From Alphaproteobacteria bacterium (GTDB taxonomy: Bacteria; Pseudomonadota; Alphaproteobacteria; M2410): a stretch of 7,041 nucleotides of DNA. The notes below the pieces were generated by a model. That model was given only the letters and a program-made list of their open reading frames with translations, had not been told where the DNA came from and did no database searches. Location: positions 1 through 7,041 of the forward strand of contig JAJFIN010000466.1 of NCBI GenBank assembly GCA_021774955.1. The letters are read 5' to 3'. Positions within the stretch are counted from its first letter, which is position 1. The number at the start of each line of letters is the position of its first letter. The position numbers and the translations under genes were made by a program. Of the stretch, positions 1 to 5,736 are shown piece after piece.

Positions 1-2199
1 TTTTCATTCTCCTATGACATGCGGGTCTATTTTGCTGACGATAATCCTCACCTCAGTACACTGGAAGACTTTGAGAAAACTTATTCTCATAATGAGAATA
101 TTCTCTTCGTTGTTTACAACAATGGCAATTCGGTATTCGAACCAGATGCGCTGCAGGCTCTACGCGACTTAACAACGGATGCGTGGCAACTCCCCTACTC
201 GACGCGCGTCGATTCGGTTATAAACTTTCCTTATGTCCAGGCCGAGGTTGACGATATTCATATCGGCGATCTGGTGCCGGACGATATTGACCTTAACGCA
301 CAAACAATAGAGCCTATACGCAAGGCAGCCTTGTCTGAACCGGCACTCATTAATCGTCTGGTTGCTGAGGACGGTTTGGCGGCGGGCGTGAATGTCAACT
401 TTCTGCTCGATAGACCTGCCTCCGAGGCGGTGCGAGAAATCAACCGCGCAGCGTGGCTGCTTTCAGAGGAGATCAGCAAGGCTTACCCGGGTATCGAAAT
501 CCACCGTGCCGGCAATGTCATGCTGATGGAAACTTTCGGCATCGCCACTCTGAATGACCTGACAAGCTTGCTGCCGCTTAGTCTGATGGTGGCTGGTATT
601 GTCATGATGTTTTTGTTGCGCTCACTGCGCGGCGCGCTATCGACAGCCTATGTCCTGGCCTTTGTATCTGGCACAGCTTTTGGCATCGCGATTTGGCTGG
701 GTCTCGTGTTCAACAATTCAACCGTGATTGCTCCGGTAATCATACTGACCTTGTCAATGGCCAGTGCTGTTCACATTGTTATTCGCACGCGACAGAAACT
801 AGCAGAGGGCGTCGCACAGAAAGAAGCCGTTTTAGCAGCATGCGCCCTTAACGCCGTTCCGATAACGCTGATGAGTGTCACAACGGCGGTTGGTTTTTTA
901 GCGATGAATTTTTCCGATGCACCGCCATTTCGCGAGCTTGGCAATTTGGTGGTGCTTGGGCTGGCCATTAATTTATTTGCCTCGTTCACAGTTTTACCGG
1001 CCGCCCTTTCGCTTATTCCCACAAAACCAAAACGCTCATCAGTGCGCAGTTCAATTGTCCAAGCCTATAGCCGAATGATCCAAAAGAGCGCGTTTGTCAT
1101 TAGCTATGTGGGACCCGCTGCCCTTCTCACTTTAGTGATCGGATTGTTCAGCACCGTTCTGGACGATGACTACATCAAATACTTTGATCAGTCATACGAT
1201 TTTAGAATTGGTTCGGACTTTGCTGAAGAGCATTTGACCGGCATGAACGTGCTCGAGTTTAGCCTTGGCGCACAGGAAGGCTCCGGCGTTTTCGATCCGG
1301 CCTACCAAAATAAACTGAGTGAGTTCCAGCGTTGGTTGCAGGACCAACCAGGCGTGGTCAATGTGCTCGCCATTCCGGAAATTACCAAACAGGTTCACGA
1401 TGCCTTTAACGGCGGCTCGGGGGAAAATTACGCCATTCCCGATGATCCTAATCTGATTGCGCAATACTTCCTGGCCTATGAGCTGTCGTTGCCTTATGGG
1501 CTTGACCTCAATGATCAGATTGATGTCAGCCGCACCAAGAGCCGTGTCACCATCCTCCTGCGCGGCGTTACCTCGGGTGATATTCGCCGGCTCAATCTTT
1601 CTGCGACCCGGTGGCTTCAAGACAATGCCGCGGCCTATCCCGCATCACAGGGAACGAGCATCAATGTCATATTTTCCTACTTATCGACCATCAACATTCG
1701 CAGCATGATCATCGGCACTGCGATTTCTTTCTTGATCATCTCCCTGATCATCGCGCTCTATCTGCGCAGCGCCTTTTTGGGATTTCTAAGTGTCGCGACA
1801 AACACTGTACCCGCGATCGCAGGATTTGGTTTGTGGGGCATCTTATTTCAAGAAATCAATTTGGCGGCTTCAATCATTACCGCCATGACCATTGGTATTG
1901 TGGTCGATGACACGATCCACTTCCTTCACGCTTACCGAAAAGGCAGAGGGTCTGGTTTGGATCCTGCGGCGGCGGTCACTGAAGTGTTTGAAACTGTTGG
2001 GCCTGCGATGCTGGTCACGACGGCTTCTCTTTGTATTGGATTTTTATTACTGGCCTTATCAGGCTTTGAAGTAACGCGAACGCTTGGCACGTTCACGACC
2101 ATTATTTTCCTTCTGGCTTTGATTGTCGACCTTGTCATCCTGCCGGCCACGCTGTTGCAATTTGACAAAACCAAGGCTGATAGTTTTGCCGATGGTTAG
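1..2199 (+). CDS. RND-superfamily (HAE3/MMPL-like) membrane transporter, 5'-truncated
   Basis: Inner-membrane permease of the RND superfamily, a family that moves lipids or hydrophobic compounds using the proton gradient; the substrate cannot be read from sequence. The frame is open to base 1, and the ATG at 19 sits inside a conserved block ('YDMRVYFADDNPHL'), so it is internal; the first membrane helix and true start lie upstream. Numbering from the ATG at 19: periplasmic domain about 1-180; helix cluster 182-333 (about five helices); a further helix 359-380; second periplasmic domain 381-558; helices 560-581, 585-609, 613-634, 660-681 and 687-711. This two-fold layout is diagnostic. The second-half helix holds the RND acidic pair (GIVVDDTIHF, D630-D631). 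The equivalent first-half position reads 'SMASAVHIV', with Ser249 where relatives usually have Asp. The short tail after 711 indicates a complete C-terminus. No membrane-fusion partner is visible. Family sure; function open. Confidence 0.9.
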   Translation, partial: FSFSYDMRVYFADDNPHLSTLEDFEKTYSHNENILFVVYNNGNSVFEPDALQALRDLTTDAWQLPYSTRVDSVINFPYVQAEVDDIHIGDLVPDDIDLNAQTIEPIRKAALSEPALINRLVAEDGLAAGVNVNFLLDRPASEAVREINRAAWLLSEEISKAYPGIEIHRAGNVMLMETFGIATLNDLTSLLPLSLMVAGIVMMFLLRSLRGALSTAYVLAFVSGTAFGIAIWLGLVFNNSTVIAPVIILTLSMASAVHIVIRTRQKLAEGVAQKEAVLAACALNAVPITLMSVTTAVGFLAMNFSDAPPFRELGNLVVLGLAINLFASFTVLPAALSLIPTKPKRSSVRSSIVQAYSRMIQKSAFVISYVGPAALLTLVIGLFSTVLDDDYIKYFDQSYDFRIGSDFAEEHLTGMNVLEFSLGAQEGSGVFDPAYQNKLSEFQRWLQDQPGVVNVLAIPEITKQVHDAFNGGSGENYAIPDDPNLIAQYFLAYELSLPYGLDLNDQIDVSRTKSRVTILLRGVTSGDIRRLNLSATRWLQDNAAAYPASQGTSINVIFSYLSTINIRSMIIGTAISFLIISLIIALYLRSAFLGFLSVATNTVPAIAGFGLWGILFQEINLAASIITAMTIGIVVDDTIHFLHAYRKGRGSGLDPAAAVTEVFETVGPAMLVTTASLCIGFLLLALSGFEVTRTLGTFTTIIFLLALIVDLVILPATLLQFDKTKADSFADG

Positions 2200-2275
2200 C
2201 GGTCCGCGATCACGCAAATGTGTATTCGTTACATATTCTTGCTCTCTATTTAGGGGAATTTTCCAAAATAATTCA

Positions 2276-2288
2276 TTCTACGGTAGAA
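2276..2288. promoter_or_regulatory. Perfect 6-1-6 palindrome, possible operator
   Basis: TTCTAC-G-GTAGAA is a perfect 6-bp inverted repeat around one central base, in the AT-rich gap about 234 bp upstream of the methyltransferase start. Its symmetry suits binding by a dimeric regulator, but no known operator consensus is recognised and no T-tract follows it, so it is not a terminator. A chance palindrome is possible. Confidence 0.25.
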
Positions 2289-2509
2289 ATTGCCATAATA
2301 CTAAGCAACAGCGCATTTATGGAAAGCTTATATTTGTCGTTTACCATTTATTTACTCTAGCTTTCGACTCACCCTTTAAGACATAATCTGTCGTCAACAG
2401 TGGGACCAATTTCTGGGTTTCCAATAAGAAAATCGTCGTGAGAAAATCCGGCCGCAATGCATGCTGGGATGGATGTTCTTGCGCAACTAGTTTGGGTAAG
2501 AGTTAAGCG

Positions 2510-2521
2510 TAGGGTAAGTTT
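2510..2521 (+). promoter_or_regulatory. Ribosome binding site of the PilZ-methyltransferase gene
   Basis: A TAGGG stretch at 2510-2514 lies 7 bases before the ATG at 2522. It is a short partial match to the anti-Shine-Dalgarno sequence at a proper distance and supports this ATG as the start. Confidence 0.5.
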
Positions 2522-3967
2522 ATGACTCAGTATGAGGATCTGACCGGGGCCGCCGGACAGACCATGTTTTATCGGGCCGAACGATTTGAAGCCGGCAAAC
2601 TATTTCGAGGTCTCGTTCCCGCAACCGATATCGGTGACCTCCCGCACCGGCTGTGCGATTTAAGCATGAGTGGTCTTGCAGCTATCGCCAGCGATGGTGT
2701 TGACCACCCCCCCGTTGGTGAAAATGTCCCGATAAGCCTACGCATCAACAACACACCTTTGCATACGGGATACGGAAAGATTGTTCGCACCGAGCCTCTG
2801 TATGCCGGTACCAAAGTTGCGGTCAACTTTACTGACGGCCATCTTGATATCGCCTCACTGATTGCCGGGCATCGTGAGCAAACGCTACGCCAACAACTAA
2901 ACACACATACCGACCATCAAACCCACTTGGTGAATTCCAATTACCGACTTCTATGTGTCGACTTCTTAAAACAGCTAAGACATTACAAACAGCTTTTGGA
3001 TTACTGGAAAGACGAAGAAAGCTTGATGGGAAAGCGGTCTCTGTCTGAAAGCGAAGTTGTCGCTTTGTGCGTTGAGCATTTCAAACCTGAGTGGAGACGT
3101 TTTCAAGCAGACACCAATCGATATGTCGAAAGCGTATTGAACGATGCAGATGCGCTGAGCGCCGCCAAGAAATTTACTGAATCGGTCATCACACCAGACC
3201 TCATGCCTGGTCCTATTTGGCAACGAAGTTTTGAGAAACCTTTGGGCTATCCCGGTGATCACCTGGTGATGGATTATGTTTATTCATGGCGTGACGAGGG
3301 TAAAACTCTGTATGGAAAGTTTGTTCACAGGTTAGGCCTTGATGCATTGGAATGCGTGGCAACGCGTATGACGATGATGCAACAGCTTATTGCAGACGAA
3401 TTGGCTCAAGATCCTGAAGGCAGCCCTCTCAGAGTGGCGAATTTGGCCTGCGGATCGGCCCAGGAAATAACCAACACTTTATCACTCCCTGAACTGCAGC
3501 GCCCGATTCAGTTTTCATTGATTGATCAAGATGAAAACGCGCTCGCTTTTGCCTATTCAAAAACCTACCCAGAGGTTGTCCGGCACCGCGGACGGGCGCG
3601 CGTCCAATGTTTTCACAGCTCGTTCACCGAGCTCATGAAAGGTGGGGCATTACGCGATATATTACCTCAGCAAAACCTCGTCTACACGATTGGCCTGTTC
3701 GACTATTTGAAACAGAGGCGCTGCAAGACACTGACACGAAACCTGTTCGAGAAGCTTGTTCCAGGTGGGCTCCTGGTCATCGGCAACCTCAAGCGATCAT
3801 TCAACAGTGGTCTGTGGTGCGCGGAGATGGCGACCGATTGGAGCATGCACTACCGCACCAAGGAAGACATGCTGGCACTGACCGAAGGGTTGGATTGTGC
3901 ATCGGTGGATATCGCCACAGATCGCACAGATCGGATTTATCTAATGAGCGTGCGCAAACCGCTTTAG
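2522..3967 (+). CDS. PilZ-like domain fused to PhcB-like SAM-dependent methyltransferase
   Basis: Predicted cytoplasmic enzyme of 481 residues, without signal peptide or membrane helix. Residues about 15-118 resemble a PilZ domain: the DxSxxG motif is present (DLSMSG, 46-51), followed by beta strands with 'GKIVRT' (85-90) and 'GTKVAVNF' (96-103). The arginine motif before it is not canonical RxxxR (R18, R21 and R29 are present). A helical linker spans about 120-235. Residues about 236-481 form a class I methyltransferase of the family often annotated '3-hydroxypalmitic acid methyl ester biosynthesis protein': signature 'KPLGYPGDHLVMDYVY' (239-254), SAM-binding 'VANLACGSAQEI' (305-316), acidic 'LIDQDENAL' (333-341), 'YTIGLFDYL' (388-396), 'LVPGGLLVIGNL' (412-423) and 'DWSMHYRTKEDM' (439-450). 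The founder, Ralstonia PhcB, makes a hydroxy fatty acid methyl ester signal; whether this protein does is inference. Its neighbour is a convergent membrane histidine kinase. Methyltransferase family near certain; PilZ assignment good; substrate unknown. Confidence 0.88.
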   Translation: MTQYEDLTGAAGQTMFYRAERFEAGKLFRGLVPATDIGDLPHRLCDLSMSGLAAIASDGVDHPPVGENVPISLRINNTPLHTGYGKIVRTEPLYAGTKVAVNFTDGHLDIASLIAGHREQTLRQQLNTHTDHQTHLVNSNYRLLCVDFLKQLRHYKQLLDYWKDEESLMGKRSLSESEVVALCVEHFKPEWRRFQADTNRYVESVLNDADALSAAKKFTESVITPDLMPGPIWQRSFEKPLGYPGDHLVMDYVYSWRDEGKTLYGKFVHRLGLDALECVATRMTMMQQLIADELAQDPEGSPLRVANLACGSAQEITNTLSLPELQRPIQFSLIDQDENALAFAYSKTYPEVVRHRGRARVQCFHSSFTELMKGGALRDILPQQNLVYTIGLFDYLKQRRCKTLTRNLFEKLVPGGLLVIGNLKRSFNSGLWCAEMATDWSMHYRTKEDMLALTEGLDCASVDIATDRTDRIYLMSVRKPL

Positions 3968-3982
3968 CCAAATAGCGTGAAC

Positions 3983-4003
3983 AGAGTTAAGCACTCTTTT
4001 TTT
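3983..4003 (+). terminator. Weak intrinsic terminator after the methyltransferase gene
   Basis: AGAGT (3983-3987), a 5-base loop and ACTCT (3993-3997) form a 5-bp stem followed by six T residues (3998-4003), in the correct direction to end plus-strand transcription 16 bp beyond the methyltransferase stop. The stem has only two G-C pairs, so it would be weak. It overlaps the last codons and stop of the convergent kinase gene, where the T-tract corresponds to lysine codons; a coincidental match is therefore possible. Confidence 0.4.
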
Positions 4004-5432
4004 CAAGAGCATCCACATCGGGTGGGTTTAGAATCGCATTGCGCTCAGGGGGCAACACGATCGTAACTGTCGTGCCTCGACCAACGGCGCTATCGATGAT
4101 CAATTTGCCGTTGTGCAGTTCAACAATCTTTTTCACCAGCGGCAGACCAAGACCTGTACCGCCATGTTCGCGACTTAAGGCTTGCTCAACTTGAACGAAC
4201 GGCTCAACGATCGTTGCCAGTGCGCCATCTTCAATACCTATGCCGGTGTCTTCAATATCAATTTGGACAGCACCGTTCGATTGCTGCACCAACCTAACGG
4301 TGATCTGTCCGCCCTTGGGGGTGAATTTGATCGCATTTGAAAGGATGTTGGTGATCGATTGTCGGATCAACTTTTCATCAGCCCAAAGTATAAATTCTTC
4401 TTTAGGTTTGACAAATCCTGTGCGTAACCCCTTCTCAGAAGCACTTTCACGCAACGCCCTCATCGTATGGTCGATGGTATCAACCACGTCGAATTCATCA
4501 TCACGCAACTCAAGACGCCCCGCATCGGCTTTTGAGATATCCAAAATGTCATTGATGATGCCAAGCAGGTGATGACCACTAGCGGCAATATCATCAATGT
4601 AAGAAGCATATTTTTCTGAGCCAATGGGGCCGTAGAGTTTTTGCTGGATGATTTCTGAAAAACCAATGATGGCATTGAGCGGTGTGCGCAGCTCATGACT
4701 GATAACGGCCAGAAACTCGCCCTTCGCTCTGTTGCCAGCCTCCGCTAATTCCAACAGTTCGCCCGAGCGCTGCACTTCTTCTTGAAGTCGATAGCGCTGC
4801 GCAAATTCTCTCCGCGTATAGACGTCTTGCCAATAACTTGTCCAAATCGTCCAAGCAACCACTACAAAAAGGAAAAATGCGTTGCTGACCAGAGCCCATT
4901 CAGGAATCGGATTGATGGTGCTCGCGGTGTACAAATAGAGGAAAAACAAGCTGATAGACGTTGCTGTCGAATAGAGGAACTTAAAAATCAATATGTTCGA
5001 GGCATACAAGATCATCAGGATCAGGCCGGCATAATAAATGTACGAATAAGGCGTCTCGATTACTGCAGTCATTAAGATGATGCCGCCAGCAGCGGTCGCC
5101 ATGCAGGCGATGAGGATTATTTGTAAAGAATCGTAGGTTTTCCATCGAAATGTCATGGCTGTCAGAACAAGGATAGCTGGACAGACAATTCCGCGGATCA
5201 ACAGAGCGGTATTACGATCAGCTTCGCTGAGAACGACAAAATCAAGCAGGCTGTATATAATATAGGCGCCAACCCCAAGTAGCATATAGACCCTGACCAT
5301 GGTCAATGCTTGTTTGACATACGCCAGCCTAAATTCAGCTTCTAGCTCGCGATCGCGAAAACGCACAAAAAGCGGATGGATTCCAAACCGCCAGGTTTGT
5401 TTATTCGCGTCGATTTGGTCTTTTTCACTCAT
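3987..5432 (-). CDS. Six-helix membrane sensor histidine kinase
   Basis: Hybrid-free sensor kinase of 481 residues. After a cytoplasmic N-terminus containing 'FRDRELEAEFR' (25-35), six hydrophobic segments follow at about 43-68, 75-95, 102-123, 129-151, 153-174 and 179-200. There is no large periplasmic loop, so the ligand is probably sensed within or at the membrane. A short coiled linker (205-235) leads to the HisKA domain with the H box 'SHELRTPLNAIIGFSE' (phosphoacceptor His246). The HATPase_c domain has its N box at 'NILSNAIKF' (362-370), G1 'DTGIGI' (395-400), F box 'EPFVQVE' (410-416) and G2 'GGTGLGL' (424-430). All catalytic motifs are intact, and no PAS, HAMP, receiver or HPt domain is present. 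The ATG at 5432 is the first start in an otherwise open frame; no good Shine-Dalgarno precedes it. It converges on the PhcB-like gene with a 19-bp gap, as expected if it senses that enzyme's product (inference). No response regulator is adjacent. The six-helix plan also recalls CqsS/LqsS-type autoinducer sensors. Confidence 0.92.
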   Translation of the reverse strand: MSEKDQIDANKQTWRFGIHPLFVRFRDRELEAEFRLAYVKQALTMVRVYMLLGVGAYIIYSLLDFVVLSEADRNTALLIRGIVCPAILVLTAMTFRWKTYDSLQIILIACMATAAGGIILMTAVIETPYSYIYYAGLILMILYASNILIFKFLYSTATSISLFFLYLYTASTINPIPEWALVSNAFFLFVVVAWTIWTSYWQDVYTRREFAQRYRLQEEVQRSGELLELAEAGNRAKGEFLAVISHELRTPLNAIIGFSEIIQQKLYGPIGSEKYASYIDDIAASGHHLLGIINDILDISKADAGRLELRDDEFDVVDTIDHTMRALRESASEKGLRTGFVKPKEEFILWADEKLIRQSITNILSNAIKFTPKGGQITVRLVQQSNGAVQIDIEDTGIGIEDGALATIVEPFVQVEQALSREHGGTGLGLPLVKKIVELHNGKLIIDSAVGRGTTVTIVLPPERNAILNPPDVDALEKKSA

Positions 5433-5481
5433 TCGATCACGTGGAGGAATCTCAAAATAGTGCCATTTATCAATAGTTTGA

Positions 5482-5519
5482 AATGCCTAATCTTCGATTA
5501 AGTAACGAAGCAAAGCATT
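5482..5519. repeat. Nested inverted repeat upstream of the kinase gene
   Basis: AATGC (5482-5486) pairs with GCATT (5515-5519), and inside it CTTCG (5492-5496) pairs with CGAAG (5506-5510). The interior also contains TAATC-TTC-GATTA. It ends 50 bp upstream of the kinase start codon, where it could be an operator or a leader hairpin. No regulator consensus is recognised. Confidence 0.4.
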
Positions 5520-5665
5520 ACACAAGGCCACCAATTCGAGCCATTTATACTTACGAATAGGCATGGCAGATTGCAGGCACACTTACTGGTTGAATGTCTG
5601 TTTCTTTGAAGTTCAAGGTCTGTGTAAATGAGTTTGCTTTCAAACACCGAGAAAAGAGCCAAAAT

Positions 5666-5700
5666 GGTGGTCAGGCGATGGGCCGGCCCATGCCGTCACC
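5666..5700. repeat. Imperfect hairpin with perfect 14-bp palindromic core
   Basis: The core at 5678-5691 (ATGGGCCGGCCCAT) is a perfect palindrome. It is flanked by GGC (5674-5676) and GCC (5692-5694) with one bulged G, and further out by GGTG (5666-5669) and CACC (5697-5700) across a 4/2-base internal loop. It ends 36 bp before the DUF2807 start codon. As DNA it could be an operator; as RNA it would be a stable leader hairpin. No T-tract follows immediately, so a simple terminator is unlikely. Confidence 0.45.
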
Positions 5701-5720
5701 GTTAGGCCGCTTTTGGAATT

Positions 5721-5736
5721 AAAGAGGATACAAGAG
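5721..5736 (+). promoter_or_regulatory. Ribosome binding site deciding the DUF2807 start
   Basis: AAAGAGG at 5721-5727 lies 9 bases before the ATG at 5737, a good Shine-Dalgarno match at a suitable distance. It favours that ATG over the in-frame TTG at 5713, which would place the ribosome binding site inside the coding region and add eight polar residues ahead of the signal peptide. Confidence 0.65.

Larger units (their letters stand above)
2200..2521. other. AT-rich intergenic region, no convincing gene
   Basis: This 322-bp gap separates the transporter stop from the methyltransferase start. Bases about 2220-2395 are clearly more AT-rich than the flanking genes. It contains a perfect interrupted palindrome at 2276-2288, a repeated octamer AGAAAATC at 2427-2434 and 2441-2448, and the 8-bp palindrome TTGCGCAA at 2479-2486. 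I found no convincing terminator after the transporter and no sigma-70 promoter with good -35 and -10 boxes. The gap's length makes an independent promoter for the downstream gene likely, but this is inferred. Confidence 0.5.
5433..5736. other. Divergent intergenic region with several inverted repeats
   Basis: This 304-bp region lies between the divergently read kinase and DUF2807 genes and should carry promoters for both; I could not assign -35/-10 boxes with confidence. Visible structure: a nested inverted repeat at 5482-5519; the 9-mer GCCATTTAT at 5462-5470 and again at 5540-5548; ATGCCTA at 5483-5489 with its inverse TAGGCAT at 5558-5564; a second CGAA-type dyad, ATTCG...CGAAT, at 5534-5558; and a GC-rich palindrome inside a longer imperfect hairpin at 5666-5700. 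A 25-codon reading frame (5628-5705) could be a leader peptide, but its reality is unproven. Confidence 0.5.

Noticed and set aside
19..21. ATG at 19 as the true start of the RND transporter
   Set aside because: No ribosome binding site precedes it, the frame is open to base 1, and relatives have an N-terminal membrane helix before this conserved block.
1192..1620. 142-codon minus-strand frame inside the transporter gene
   Set aside because: It lies wholly inside a well-supported gene, resembles no family, and is best explained as a shadow frame.
2200..2217. GCGGTCCGC and GCGATCACGC dyads as a terminator for the transporter
   Set aside because: The arms are very short and no T-tract follows; nothing supports an intrinsic terminator here.
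2123..2386. 87-codon plus-strand frame running from the transporter end into the gap
   Set aside because: It starts inside the transporter in another frame, and its product is a low-complexity translation of AT-rich DNA with no recognisable domain or ribosome binding site.
3987..5432. Diguanylate or adenylate cyclase, suggested by the N-terminal 'F-x-D-x-ELE' plus six-helix layout
   Set aside because: That sensor type also occurs ahead of cyclases, but the C-terminal half here has the complete H, N, G1, F and G2 boxes of a histidine kinase.
5634..5665. TTGCTT as a -35 box for the DUF2807 gene
   Set aside because: No acceptable -10 hexamer is found at 16-18 bp spacing, so no sigma-70 promoter was called.
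5713..5736. Upstream TTG start extending the DUF2807 protein by eight residues
   Set aside because: The AAAGAGG ribosome binding site lies within this extension and is correctly spaced for the ATG at 5737, and the extension would sit awkwardly ahead of the signal peptide.
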